Counted from the first letter of the stretch, positions 7,539 to 16,888 are shown. The stretch is 30,045 nt of DNA from JAGWRA01 sp035534615 (GCA_035534615.1 DATLRO010000014.1:1-30045), one strand, 5' to 3'. Numbers and translations are program-made. Notes: generated by a model not told the origin, from the letters alone.

Positions 7539-7554
7539 TGCAAGATGGATACCG
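7539..7554 (-). promoter_or_regulatory. Candidate sigma-54 promoter of the 98-aa gene
   Basis: Minus-strand CGGTATCCATCTTGCA: GG-N10-GC spacing with a perfect TTGCA at -12. The predicted start near 7529 leaves a 17-nt leader with the AGGAG ribosome site in the right place before the ATG at 7512, so promoter, leader and start codon fit together. The -24 part (CGGTAT rather than TGGCAC) is a partial match. Confidence 0.5.
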
Positions 7555-7693
7555 GTGCGGTCTGAACCGTCCGGCGTGCGACGGCTCGAGGGCGAGTACA
7601 CGCGATCAGGCCTGTTGCCAGCCGGGGACGGCCGGCCGCGCACCGCACCTTCCCCATTTCCGGTCGCTCCTTCGCCGACGGCCCGCAGGCGTC

Positions 7694-7703
7694 AGAAATT
7701 TCT
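7694..7703. promoter_or_regulatory. AT-rich dyad AGAAATTTCT between divergent promoters
   Basis: A perfect 10-bp palindrome in an otherwise GC-rich stretch, about 105 bp upstream of the predicted glucan phosphorylase start and about 170 bp upstream of that of the 98-aa gene: suitable for an enhancer-binding protein. The intergenic region 7513-7988 has no supportable gene besides these signals. Confidence 0.3.
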
Positions 7704-7776
7704 CTCGGACATCTGGAGATTTTTCGCCGAAACGGCCGGCGCCGGCTGTGGTTCGGATCTGAACGACACTGGACCG

Positions 7777-7792
7777 CGGCACGGAATGTGCA
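7777..7792 (+). promoter_or_regulatory. Candidate sigma-54 promoter upstream of glucan phosphorylase
   Basis: CGGCACGGAATGTGCA against TGGCACGN4TTGCA: GGCACG and TGCA match with exact spacing; mismatches are the first base and one T of -12. Predicted start near 7803, giving a 186-nt leader. Confidence 0.4.
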
Positions 7793-7988
7793 ACGCGGAG
7801 GCTGCATCCCGCCTGACGGTTTCCGTTCAACGACCGCGTGGAGCTCGTCACCTATCGCGTGCTCGATTCACGACAGGCACGCATACTGGCAGGAACACGC
7901 GGGCGTAAGCGCGGATCGCGGCCCAGGGGCGGGCGCGCGTCCCCCGGGGATCGAGGAAGGCCGTTGCGCGCGTCGAGGAGGCGGCAGC

Positions 7989-10520
7989 ATGGACCAGCGC
8001 GCCGGAACGTGGCGGACGGGCGAAGGCGAGGATATTGACGCGCTGGTCGAGCTCTCGCTGGACCTGCGCTGGTCGTGGAACCATGCGACCGACGAGATCT
8101 GGGGCGCGCTGGAGCCGGAGCTGTGGGCGCGCGCGCAGAACCCCTGGGTCATCCTGCAGACGGTCTCGCACCGGAAGCTGCAGGCTGCGGTGGCGGATCC
8201 GGAATTCCGCCGGCGGGTCGCCGCCCTGCTGCAGCGGCAGCGCGAGATGGAACAGGGCGTCGGCTGGTTCCAGACGGCCTGGCCGAACGCGCCGTTGAGC
8301 CTCGTCGCCTACTTCAGCATGGAATACATGCTCAGCGAGGCGCTGCCGATCTATTCCGGCGGGCTCGGTCACGTGGCGGGAGATCAGCTCAAGTCGGCCA
8401 GCGATCTGGGGGTGCCGGTCGTCGGCGTCGGCCTCCTGTACCAGCAGGGATATTTCCGCCAGGAGATCGACGCGAACGGCGCCCAGCTGGCGCTGTTTCC
8501 CTACAACGATCCAGGGCAGCTGCCGATCGTGCCGCTGCGTGACGCGAACGGGGAGTGGCTGCGGCTGACCCTGGCGCTCCCCGGCTTCACGCTGCGAATC
8601 CGGACCTGGCAGGTCAAGGTCGGCCGGACGATGCTGTACCTGCTCGACACCAACGACCCGGCCAATCCCCCGGCCTTGCGCGGGATCACCAGCGAGCTGT
8701 ACGGCGGCGGACCGGAACTGCGGCTGCGCCAGGAAATGATCCTGGGCATCGGCGGCTGGCGCCTGCTGCGCGCGATCGGCCTGCAGCCGGACGTGTGTCA
8801 CCTCAATGAAGGTCATGCCGCGCTCGTCGTGCTCGAGCGCGCGCGCGATTTCATGGCCCAGGCGGCGCAGCCGTTCGACGTGGCCCTCGCGGTCACCCGT
8901 GCGGGCAACCTCTTCACCACGCATACGCCCGTGGACGCCGGCTTCGATCGGTTCACGCCCGAGCTGATGGACCAGTACCTCGGGCGCTACGCGGAAGCGC
9001 AGCTGGGCATCTCGTTCGACGACCTGCTGGCGCTGGGCCGGCAGGACCGCGCCGGCCGGTCCGAGCTCTTCAACATGGCGTACCTCGCCGTGCACGGCAG
9101 CCGCGCCGTCAACGGCGTCAGCCGACTTCACGGAAGCGTCAGCCGCCGCATCTTCCGTGGACTGTTCCCGCAGTGGCCGGAGCACGAGATCCCCGTCGGC
9201 CACGTGACGAACGGCGTTCACGTGCCCACCTGGGACTCCGCCGCGGCCGATGCCGTGTGGACCGAGGCCTGCGGCAAGCAGCGGTGGCTCGGGTCGCTGG
9301 ACAGCGTGGCGCAGGAGATCGGATGCGTAACCGACGCCGACCTGTGGCGGCTGCGCACCGACTCGCGGCACGCGCTCGTGGCGTACGCGCGCGCACGTCT
9401 GGCCCTTCAGCTGGAAGGGCGGGGGGCGTCCGCCGAGGCGGTGGCGGACGCGGACCGCCTGCTCGACCCGGACGCGCTCACGCTCGGCTTCGCCAGGCGC
9501 TTCGCCGGGTACAAGCGGCCCAACCTGCTGTTGCAGGATCGCGAGCGGCTGATCCGGATTCTGAACGACCCGCAGCGTCCGGTGCAGCTGTTGCTCGCCG
9601 GAAAGGCGCACCCGCAGGACGCGGCGGGGCAGGCGCTGATCCAGGCGTGGACCGATTTCCTCCGGCGGCCCGAGGTGCGCCGGCACGTCATCTTCCTCAG
9701 CGATTACGACATGCTGCTGACGCAGCGCCTGGTGCAGGGGGTCGATGTCTGGATCAACACGCCGCGGCGTCCCTGGGAAGCCTGCGGGACGAGCGGCATG
9801 AAAGTGCTGGTCAACGGCGGCCTCAACCTCTCGGAGCTGGACGGCTGGTGGGCGGAGGCGTACACGCCGGAGGTCGGATGGGCGATCGGCGACGGGCGCG
9901 AACACGGCGAGGATCCGGCCTGGGACGCGGCCGACGCCGACGCGCTCTACCGGATTCTCGAGCAGGAGGTCGTGCCGGGGTTCTACACGCGCGACGCCCG
10001 CGGCATCCCGACCGACTGGATCGCCCGCATCCGGCACAGCATGTCCCGCCTGACGCCCCAATACTCGGCCAACCGCACGGTGCGTCAGTACACCGAGGAA
10101 CATTATCTGCCGGCCGCCGAGGCCTACCGGGCGCGCAGCGCCGACGGCGGCCGCCAGGGGGTCGCCCTGGTCGACTGGCAGCGGACGATTGCGGCCGGCT
10201 GGACCGCGGTCCGGTTCGGCACGCTGCGGACCGAGACGCGCGAGAGCCGGCACTCTTTCGAGGTTGAAGTCTTTCCGGGCGGACTCGACCCGGAAGGGCT
10301 GCGGGTGGAACTGTACGCAGAGCCGGCGGCCGGCGATGGGCCGGTCCATGCGGCGCTGGCGCGGTCGGTGGAGCAGGGCCGTACCGCGACCGCCAGCCTG
10401 CTCTACCGAGGAGACGTGCCGGCGACCCGCCCGGCGGCCGACTATACGCTGCGGATCGTGCCGTACCGGCCTGGCGTTGCCGTGCCGCTCGAGGCGGCCC
10501 AGATCCTGTGGCAGCACTGA
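7989..10520 (+). CDS. glgP: Alpha-glucan (glycogen) phosphorylase, GT35
   Basis: 843 residues from the ATG at 7989, preceded by GAGGAGG seven bases upstream; the frame is open further upstream but that part is not phosphorylase-like. The N-terminal DUF3417 region has LVELSLDLRWSWNHATDEIW; the catalytic core follows with FSMEYMLSEALPIYSGGLGH (about 109-128), FARRFAGYKRPNLLLQDRER, LAGKAHPQD and GTSGMKVLVNGGLNLSELDG, where Lys605 is the pyridoxal-phosphate Schiff-base lysine. It releases glucose-1-phosphate from the non-reducing ends of glycogen or maltodextrin in the cytoplasm. This is the Thermotoga/actinobacterial-type alpha-glucan phosphorylase, distinct from the E. coli GlgP/MalP form, and it ends with the small beta domain usual there (about 725-840). 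It stands alone, without other glycogen genes. Confidence 0.95.
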   Translation: MDQRAGTWRTGEGEDIDALVELSLDLRWSWNHATDEIWGALEPELWARAQNPWVILQTVSHRKLQAAVADPEFRRRVAALLQRQREMEQGVGWFQTAWPNAPLSLVAYFSMEYMLSEALPIYSGGLGHVAGDQLKSASDLGVPVVGVGLLYQQGYFRQEIDANGAQLALFPYNDPGQLPIVPLRDANGEWLRLTLALPGFTLRIRTWQVKVGRTMLYLLDTNDPANPPALRGITSELYGGGPELRLRQEMILGIGGWRLLRAIGLQPDVCHLNEGHAALVVLERARDFMAQAAQPFDVALAVTRAGNLFTTHTPVDAGFDRFTPELMDQYLGRYAEAQLGISFDDLLALGRQDRAGRSELFNMAYLAVHGSRAVNGVSRLHGSVSRRIFRGLFPQWPEHEIPVGHVTNGVHVPTWDSAAADAVWTEACGKQRWLGSLDSVAQEIGCVTDADLWRLRTDSRHALVAYARARLALQLEGRGASAEAVADADRLLDPDALTLGFARRFAGYKRPNLLLQDRERLIRILNDPQRPVQLLLAGKAHPQDAAGQALIQAWTDFLRRPEVRRHVIFLSDYDMLLTQRLVQGVDVWINTPRRPWEACGTSGMKVLVNGGLNLSELDGWWAEAYTPEVGWAIGDGREHGEDPAWDAADADALYRILEQEVVPGFYTRDARGIPTDWIARIRHSMSRLTPQYSANRTVRQYTEEHYLPAAEAYRARSADGGRQGVALVDWQRTIAAGWTAVRFGTLRTETRESRHSFEVEVFPGGLDPEGLRVELYAEPAAGDGPVHAALARSVEQGRTATASLLYRGDVPATRPAADYTLRIVPYRPGVAVPLEAAQILWQH

Positions 10521-10538
10521 CCGCGTCGAGGCCTCAGC

Positions 10539-10558
10539 GCGGACACACCCAGGTCCGC
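10539..10558 (+). terminator. Hairpin downstream of glucan phosphorylase
   Basis: GCGGAC (10539-10544) and GTCCGC (10553-10558) with an eight-base loop, 18 bp after the stop. GCGGACACACCCAGGTCCGC here is nearly the reverse complement of the hairpin at 5838-5861. It lies between convergent genes and may serve both. Confidence 0.5.
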
Positions 10559-10608
10559 CCCTGCGGCCCGAGGCGCCCGAGCTGAGCGGCCCGAGCGCCC
10601 GTGTCCGG

Positions 10609-11616
10609 TCAGCCGCGCTCCCGGGAGGTGCCGTATCCCTGCAGGATCCGGAGGTAGTTGGCCCGCTCGAAGGCGACGGGGTCTGCCAGATTCCGGTGGC
10701 TCATGCGTCCGCGGATGGTCTCGAGCGAATCGAGATCGCGTTCCGACAGCCAGTCCTCGAGGCCGTTCAGCAGGGTTCGCATGTGTCCCAGGCCGTGTCG
10801 CAGGAGCGCTGACGTCGTCATGACGACGTCGGCGCCCGCCAGCAGGTACTTCAGCACCTCGTCCGCGGTCTCGACCCCGGAGCTGGCCGCCAGCGACGCT
10901 TTCACCCTCCCGGCGAGCACGCCGATCCAGAGCAGCGGCAGCCGGATCTCGGGCGGCCGGCTCAGTTCCAGGTCGGACACCATCGCGAGACGGGCGAGAT
11001 CGATGTCCGGCTGATAGAAGCGGTTGAACAGCACCAGGCCGTTCGCTCCCGCCTCGTCCAGCTGCGCGGCCATGTGACCAACGGCGCTGAAGGCTGGACC
11101 GATCTTGACCGCAATCGGGAGGCTGGTCGCGTGCCGGACGGCGCGCAGAATCTCGAGATACCGCTCTTCGACTGCCCGCCCGGACAGCGAGAGGTCGGAG
11201 GGAATGAAATAGATGTTCAGCTCGATCGCGTCCGCGCCCGCCTCCTGCAGCTGCCGTGCGTACTCGACCCAGCCGTTGTTCGTCATGCCGTTGAGGCTGG
11301 CCACGATCGGAATATCGACGGCGGCGGTCGCGCGGCGGACCAGGTCGAGGTAGCGCTCCGGGCCGAGGGCGTAGGTCACCTGGGCGGGAAAGTAGGTGAG
11401 GGCCTCCGGATAGGCGTCGACGCTGGCCGCCATCATGCGCTCCACCGCCTGCTGCTCGCCCGCGACCTGTTCCTCGAAGAGCGACGGCAGCACGATGGCG
11501 GCGGCACCGGACTCCTCCAGGCGCCGGATGCTGTCGAGGTCGCGGCCGAACGGCCCGGCCCCCGCCACGAGCGGGTTCTTGAGCGTGAGTCCCAGATAGC
11601 GCGTCGTCAGATCCAT
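10609..11616 (-). CDS. Dihydroorotate dehydrogenase-like flavoprotein
   Basis: 335 residues of the DHOD TIM-barrel family: MDLTTRYLGLTLKNPLVAGA, IPIVASLNGMTNNGWVEYAR, GADAIELNIYF, LPIAVKIGP and ANGLVLFNRFYQPDID. The conserved Lys of the FMN site (VKIG) and the Asn of ELN are present. True pyrimidine enzymes usually read ELNISCPN at this point, where this one has ELNIYFIP, so it is the DHOD-like protein often found next to NifJ rather than a PyrD. Its substrate is not established. It lies 36 bp after NifJ in the same direction, the last gene of the operon. The start ATG at 11616 has a GGAGG at a long 12-base distance. Cytoplasmic flavin oxidoreductase is the safe description. Confidence 0.85.
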   Translation of the reverse strand: MDLTTRYLGLTLKNPLVAGAGPFGRDLDSIRRLEESGAAAIVLPSLFEEQVAGEQQAVERMMAASVDAYPEALTYFPAQVTYALGPERYLDLVRRATAAVDIPIVASLNGMTNNGWVEYARQLQEAGADAIELNIYFIPSDLSLSGRAVEERYLEILRAVRHATSLPIAVKIGPAFSAVGHMAAQLDEAGANGLVLFNRFYQPDIDLARLAMVSDLELSRPPEIRLPLLWIGVLAGRVKASLAASSGVETADEVLKYLLAGADVVMTTSALLRHGLGHMRTLLNGLEDWLSERDLDSLETIRGRMSHRNLADPVAFERANYLRILQGYGTSRERG

Positions 11617-11652
11617 GGCCGTGTCGTGCCTCCGGCTGGCGTCATGACCGCG

Positions 11653-14600
11653 TCACACCTTGCGGCCGGCCGTCGCGGCCTGCGCCGGCGCCGGCCCGTG
11701 CTCGAGGCGCGCGAAGCCTTCGTAGTTGCGGTACTTCTCTTCGACGTCCGCCTGCGCCTGGTGCAGCAGGCGGTCGGCGTCGGCGGGGCGCGTCACGGCG
11801 AGCGCGCGGTACCGCAGCTCGTTGTAGGCGTAGGTCCGCAGCGGAATCGTCGGCCGCGGGGAGTCGAGCCGGAACGGGTTGTCGCCCACCTGGCGCATGG
11901 CGGGGTTGTAGCGGAGCAGCGGCCAGTAGCCGCTGGCGACGGCGAGGTCCTGCTGGTGCATCCCCTGCCGCATCTCGATGCCGTGGGCGATGCAATGGCA
12001 GTAGGCGAGGATGATCGAGGTCCCCTCGTACGCCTCGGCTTCGCGGAACGCTTCCAGCGTCTGCTGGGGGTTGGCGCCCATGGCCACCTGCGCCACGTAG
12101 ACGTTGCCGTAAGCGATCGCCTGCAGCGCCAGGTCCTTGCGCGCGACCCGCTTGCCGGCGGCGGCGAACTTCGCGATCGCGCCGAGCGGCGTCGCCTTCG
12201 AGGCCTGCCCGCCGGTGTTCGAATAGACCTCCGTGTCGAGCACCAGGATGTTCACGTTCCGACCGCTGGCCAGGACGTGGTCGAGGCCGCCGTAGCCGAT
12301 GTCGTACGCCCACCCGTCGCCGCCGACGATCCAGATGCTGCGCCGCACGAGGTGGTCGACGACCGACAGCAGGTCGCGGGCCCTGACATCCTGCTCGGCC
12401 AGCCCGCGCAGCGTCGTCTTGAGCCCGGCCACGCGGAGGCGCTGCGCGCGGATCTCGGATTCCCGGATCTGGGGAGCCGTCAGGATGGAGCTGACGACCT
12501 CCTCGTCCAGCCGACCCGCCAGCGACGTGAGCAGTGTCGTCGCCAGCGCGAGGTGCGTATCGGCGGCGAGGCGGAAGCCGAGGCCGAATTCCGCGTTGTC
12601 CTCGAACAGCGAGTTCGACCAGGCCGGGCCGCGCCCCTCGTGGTTCCGCGTCCAGGGGGTCGCCGGCAGATTGGCGCCGTAGATCGACGAGCAGCCGGTC
12701 GCGTTGGCGACCATCAGGCGGTCGCCGAACAGCTGCGAGAGCAGCTTGAGATACGGCGTTTCCCCGCACCCGGCGCAGGCGCCCGAGAACTCGAAGAGCG
12801 GCTCCAGGAACTGGACGCCGCGCGTGTTCGCGAAATCCACGCGCGCGCGATCGTTGATCGGCAGCTGCGCGAAGAACGCGATGTTCGCCCGCTCGGCGGC
12901 CACCAGCGGCGCCTTGGCGCCGAGGTTGATCGCCTTGACGCCCGGATCGACCGGGCTGGCGGCGGGACAGGCTTCGATGCACAGGGCGCACCCCGTGCAG
13001 TCTTCGACGTAGAACTGCAGGCTGAAGCGCACCCCCGGATAGCCGCGCGCGTTGACCGGCGCGGACTTGAAGGAGGCCGGCGCCCCGGCCAGCCGCGCCT
13101 GGTCGTAATACCTGGCGCGGATGACGCTGTGCGGGCAGACGAAGCTGCACTGTCCGCACTGGATGCAGAGGTCCGGCTCCCAGACGGGCACCTCGTCCGC
13201 GATGTTCCGCTTCTCCCACGCCGACGTGCCGGACGGGTACGTGCCGTCCGGCGGCATCAGGCTGACCGGAATCTGCTCGCCCAGGCCCTCGAACATCCGG
13301 GCCGTCACCGTCCGCACGAACTCGGGCGCGTCGGCCGGGACGACCGGCGGCCGCTCGACCGTGCTGGTCGCTGAGGCCGGCACGGCGACCGCGTGCAGCC
13401 GCGACAGCGTCCGGTCCACGGCCTCGAAGTTCCGCTGCACGACCTGTTCGCCCTTCCCGCCGTACGTCCTGCGGATCGACTGCTTGATCCGCGCGATCGC
13501 GTCCTCTCGGGGCAGCACGCCGGAAATGGCGAAGAAACAGGTCTGCAGCACCGTGTTCGTCCGACTCCCGAGTCCGACGTCCTGCGCGACCGCGGTCGCG
13601 TCGATGACGAAGAATTTCAGCCGCTTGTCGATGATCTGCTGCTGGACGGGGCGGGGCAGCCGGTCCCAGACCTCGTCCGGTCCGTACGGGCTGTTGAGCA
13701 GGAACGTCGCGCCGGGCGCCGCGAGCCGCAGGAGGTCCTGTCGCTGCAGGAAGTGGAACTGGTGGCAGCCGACGAAGTTGGCCGACGCGATCAGGTACGG
13801 GGAACGGATCGGCGCCGGTCCGAAGCGCAGGTGCGACACCGTCTGCGCGCCCGACTTGTGCGAATCGTAGACGAAGTAGCCCTGCGCGTGCAGCCCGGCG
13901 TCCTCCGCGATGATCTTGACGGTGTTCTTGTTGGCGCCGACCGTGCCGTCCGCGCCCAGCCCGTAGAACACCGCCCGCACGACCTCGTCCGCCTCGATCG
14001 AGTACTCGGGGTCGACGTCGAGGCTCGTGTGCGAGACGTCGTCGATGATGCCGACGGTGAAGCCGTGCGCCGGCGCCGGCTTCGCGAGCTCGTCGAAGAC
14101 CGCCTTGACCATCGCCGGGGTGAAGTCCCGGGACGAGAGCCCGTACCGCCCCCCCACGACGGCCGGCATCGTCCGGCGCCGGCCCCGGGCCACGGCGTCC
14201 GCGAGCGTCGCGACGACATCCAGGTACAGCGGCTCGCCGGGGGCGCCCGGCTCCTTCGTCCGATCGAGGACCGCCACCGCCCGGCACCCCTCGGGCAGCG
14301 CCGCGAGGAAGTGTTCGGCGGAGAACGGGCGGAAGAGACGGACCTGCAGGACGCCGACCCGCTCGCCGCCGCGCCGCAGCGCCCGGACCGTCTCCCGCGC
14401 GACTTCGGCGCCCGACCCCATCACGATCACGACGCGGTCCGCGTCCGGCGCGCCGTCGTACTCGAACAGCCGGTACGACCGGCCGGTCCGTGCCGCGATT
14501 GCCTCCATCACCGACTGGACGATGCCGGGGACGGCCGAGACGAACGGGTTCACCGTTTCGCGCGCCTGAAAGAACGTGTCGGGATTGTGCGCCGTGCCGC

Positions 14601-15246
14601 GCACGAACGGGTGCTCGGGATTGAGCGCGCGCGCCCGGTGGGCGCGGACCAGGTCGTCGTCGATCAGCGCGCGGAGATCGTCGTCGGCCAGCAGGGTCAG
14701 CGTGTTGATTTCGTGCGACGTGCGGAACCCGTCGAAGAAGTGGACGAACGGCACGCGCGACCGCAGCGTCGCGGCGTGCGCGATCAGCGCCGAATCGTGC
14801 GCCTCCTGGACCGACCCCGAGGAGAGGAAGGCGAAGCCGGTCATGCGCACCGCCATCACGTCGGAGTGGTCGCCGAAGATCGACAGCGCCTGCGTGGCCA
14901 CCGTGCGGGCCGCCACGTGAAAGACCGTCGGCGTCAGCTCGCCCGCGATCTTGAACATGTTCGGCATCATCAGCAGCAGCCCCTGCGACGCCGTGAACGT
15001 CGTCGTCAGCGCCCCGGCCTGCAGGGCGCCGTGGACCGCGCCGGCCGCACCCCCCTCGCTCTGCATCTCCTGCACCACCGGGACGTGGCCCCAGAGGTTC
15101 GTGGCCCCGTTCGACGCCCATTCGTCGGCGAGCTCGGCCATCGTCGAGGCCGGCGTGATCGGATAGATCGCGCACACCTCGTTGACCCGGTAGGCCACGT
15201 GGGCCACTGCCGTGTTGCCGTCCATCACTGCCACCGGTCTGGCCAT
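11653..15246 (-). CDS. nifJ: Pyruvate:ferredoxin (flavodoxin) oxidoreductase
   Basis: 1197 residues, the normal length of single-chain NifJ. Order of domains: pyruvate-binding alpha domain (VMDGNTAVAHVAYRVNEVCA; YPITPASTMAELADEW; FTASQGLLLMMPNMFKIAGE), domain II, gamma domain (VGANKNTVKIIAEDAGLHAQ), a two-cluster ferredoxin domain with CIQCGQCSFVCP from residue 694 and CTGCALCIEACP near 750, then the thiamine-diphosphate domain with CAGCGETPYLKLL near 822 (fourth-cluster cysteines), NATGCSSIYG and GGDGWAYDIGYGGLDHV near 972. It interconverts pyruvate, CoA and oxidised ferredoxin with acetyl-CoA, CO2 and reduced ferredoxin. The start ATG at 15246 is one base past the stop of the upstream gene. 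Direction of reaction in vivo is not shown by the sequence. Confidence 0.96.
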   Translation of the reverse strand: MARPVAVMDGNTAVAHVAYRVNEVCAIYPITPASTMAELADEWASNGATNLWGHVPVVQEMQSEGGAAGAVHGALQAGALTTTFTASQGLLLMMPNMFKIAGELTPTVFHVAARTVATQALSIFGDHSDVMAVRMTGFAFLSSGSVQEAHDSALIAHAATLRSRVPFVHFFDGFRTSHEINTLTLLADDDLRALIDDDLVRAHRARALNPEHPFVRGTAHNPDTFFQARETVNPFVSAVPGIVQSVMEAIAARTGRSYRLFEYDGAPDADRVVIVMGSGAEVARETVRALRRGGERVGVLQVRLFRPFSAEHFLAALPEGCRAVAVLDRTKEPGAPGEPLYLDVVATLADAVARGRRRTMPAVVGGRYGLSSRDFTPAMVKAVFDELAKPAPAHGFTVGIIDDVSHTSLDVDPEYSIEADEVVRAVFYGLGADGTVGANKNTVKIIAEDAGLHAQGYFVYDSHKSGAQTVSHLRFGPAPIRSPYLIASANFVGCHQFHFLQRQDLLRLAAPGATFLLNSPYGPDEVWDRLPRPVQQQIIDKRLKFFVIDATAVAQDVGLGSRTNTVLQTCFFAISGVLPREDAIARIKQSIRRTYGGKGEQVVQRNFEAVDRTLSRLHAVAVPASATSTVERPPVVPADAPEFVRTVTARMFEGLGEQIPVSLMPPDGTYPSGTSAWEKRNIADEVPVWEPDLCIQCGQCSFVCPHSVIRARYYDQARLAGAPASFKSAPVNARGYPGVRFSLQFYVEDCTGCALCIEACPAASPVDPGVKAINLGAKAPLVAAERANIAFFAQLPINDRARVDFANTRGVQFLEPLFEFSGACAGCGETPYLKLLSQLFGDRLMVANATGCSSIYGANLPATPWTRNHEGRGPAWSNSLFEDNAEFGLGFRLAADTHLALATTLLTSLAGRLDEEVVSSILTAPQIRESEIRAQRLRVAGLKTTLRGLAEQDVRARDLLSVVDHLVRRSIWIVGGDGWAYDIGYGGLDHVLASGRNVNILVLDTEVYSNTGGQASKATPLGAIAKFAAAGKRVARKDLALQAIAYGNVYVAQVAMGANPQQTLEAFREAEAYEGTSIILAYCHCIAHGIEMRQGMHQQDLAVASGYWPLLRYNPAMRQVGDNPFRLDSPRPTIPLRTYAYNELRYRALAVTRPADADRLLHQAQADVEEKYRNYEGFARLEHGPAPAQAATAGRKV

Positions 15247-15247
15247 G

Positions 15248-16888
15248 TCAGTTGCCCCCTTCCGGCTCGGAGACCATGTCGATGGCGTGGCACGGGCACT
15301 GCTCGAAGCAGACCGCGCAACCCGTGCAGCTGGCGTAGTCGAACCGGTAGCGACGGCCGGGCCCGAGCTTGAGGATCGCCAGCTCGGGACAGGCGGCATA
15401 ACAGTTGTCGCACTCGTAGCAGTTGCCGCACGAGAAGCAGCGCTGGGCCTCGTAGCGCGCCGGCGCTTCGGTCAGCCCGCTCACCACCTCTTCGAAGCCG
15501 GTCACCCGCTCGGCGGCCAGCAGCGTCTTCTGCGCACTCGGGTCGGCGTCGCTGTACACCGGCAGGTGCAGCATGTCGAACGTCACGATCGGCGGATGCG
15601 CCGGCGGCGGGAGGCGCACCCCTTGGAGCCAGGCGCCGATGTGCTGCGCCGCCCGTTTGCCCTCCCCGACCGACACCGTCACGGACTGCTCGCCCGGCAC
15701 CATGTCGCCGCCGGCGAAGATGCCGGGGTGGCCGGTCATCATGTCGCCGCCGATCCTGACCGCGCCGTCCGCCCCGAACTCGAGGCCCGGCACCTGGCGC
15801 AGGAAGCCGCTGTCGGTTTCCTGGCCGAGCGCCAGCACGATCGCGTCGGCTTCGAGCGTCTCGAACCGCCCGGTCGGCCGCGGGTGGCCGTGGGCGTCGA
15901 GATCCATGATCTCGACGGTCAGGTCAGATCCGGCGACCTGCCTGATGGTGCTCAGCCACTTGAACCGGACCCCTTCTTCCTGGGCTTCGTCGGCTTCGAA
16001 GGCCCGCGCCGGCATGTGGGCGCGGTCCCGCCGATAGACGATGAGCGCCTCGTCTGCGCCCAGGCGCTTGGCCGTGCGGGCCGCGTCCATCGCCGTGTTG
16101 CCGCCGCCGTACACCACGACCCGGCGCCCGAGGCGCGGCGCGCCGTCGGTCTGCGCGGCGTGGAGCAGCGACACGGCGTCGAGCACCCGCGTGGCGTCGC
16201 GCGCCGGAATGTCGACGTGCTTGCCGACGCCGGCGCCGATGGCGAGGTACACCGCATCGAAGCGGCCATCCGCCTTCTCGGCCATGATGTCCGTGATCCG
16301 GTGGCCGGTGACGATCGTCACGCCCATGGCCTCGATGCGCGCGATCTCGCGCCGGAGGTCCTCGCGGGGCAGCCGGTACGCGGGAATGCCGAACTGCATC
16401 ATGCCGCCCGGCAGCGGCGCCGCGTCGCGGATCTCGACCGTGTGGCCCGCCCGGGCGAGGTGGTACGCGGCCGACAGGCCGCTCGGCCCGGCGCCGACGA
16501 CCAGCACGCGCCGGCCGCTCGGCGGCGCGTCGATCGGCAGCGGCCATCCCTCGCGAGAGGCCAGATCACCGAGAAAGCGCTCGACGGCGTGGATGCTCAC
16601 CGGCGCGTCGAGCTCGCCGCGGTTGCAAACCTGCTCGCACGGGTGGTAGCAGACCCGGCCGTGGACGGCCGGCATCGGGTTGTCGCGCACCAGCGTGTCC
16701 CACGCCTCGTGATGCCGCCCCGCCTGGGCCAGCGCGAGCCACGCCTGCACCTGCTCGCCGGCCGGGCAGCCGTGGTTGCAGGGCGGCCGCAGATCCACGT
16801 ACACGGGACGCCGGGTCCGGACGGGGCCGGTCCCCTTCCCGCGGGTCAGATCGACGACCGGTGTCATGTCGCGCGGCTTGGTGATCAT
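15248..16888 (-). CDS. GltD-like NAD(P)H:ferredoxin-type oxidoreductase with two C-terminal Fe-S clusters
   Basis: 546 residues from the ATG at 16888. N-terminal Fe-S part with Cys37, 41, 80, 84, 88 (PPCNHGCPAG; GRVCYHPCEQVCNRGELDAP); FAD site VLVVGAGPSGLSAAYHLARA at about 128-147; NAD(P) site VVVYGGGNTAMDAARTAKRL at about 257-276; then a C-terminal ferredoxin-like tail with C484FSCGNCYECDNC and C521TGCAVCFEQC. This is the glutamate-synthase small-subunit family, here extended by an 8Fe-8S-like domain. The final cluster domain and the adjoining nifJ suggest electron exchange between NAD(P)H and the ferredoxin pool. The upstream open frame to 17089 is GC noise. First gene of a three-gene operon with nifJ. 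Confidence 0.9.
   Translation of the reverse strand: MITKPRDMTPVVDLTRGKGTGPVRTRRPVYVDLRPPCNHGCPAGEQVQAWLALAQAGRHHEAWDTLVRDNPMPAVHGRVCYHPCEQVCNRGELDAPVSIHAVERFLGDLASREGWPLPIDAPPSGRRVLVVGAGPSGLSAAYHLARAGHTVEIRDAAPLPGGMMQFGIPAYRLPREDLRREIARIEAMGVTIVTGHRITDIMAEKADGRFDAVYLAIGAGVGKHVDIPARDATRVLDAVSLLHAAQTDGAPRLGRRVVVYGGGNTAMDAARTAKRLGADEALIVYRRDRAHMPARAFEADEAQEEGVRFKWLSTIRQVAGSDLTVEIMDLDAHGHPRPTGRFETLEADAIVLALGQETDSGFLRQVPGLEFGADGAVRIGGDMMTGHPGIFAGGDMVPGEQSVTVSVGEGKRAAQHIGAWLQGVRLPPPAHPPIVTFDMLHLPVYSDADPSAQKTLLAAERVTGFEEVVSGLTEAPARYEAQRCFSCGNCYECDNCYAACPELAILKLGPGRRYRFDYASCTGCAVCFEQCPCHAIDMVSEPEGGN

Noticed and set aside
7606..7851. Possible small minus-strand gene in the region between the 98-aa gene and glucan phosphorylase
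   Set aside because: No ribosome site, no recognisable motif, composition like frame noise.
7848..10517. Minus-strand open frame opposite glucan phosphorylase
   Set aside because: Antisense shadow; the plus-strand protein has full family motifs and a good ribosome site.
15288..15303. TGGCACGGGCACTGCT on the plus strand, close to the sigma-54 consensus
   Set aside because: It lies within the cysteine-motif codons of the GltD-like gene, on the opposite strand, and no plus-strand gene follows for 6 kb.
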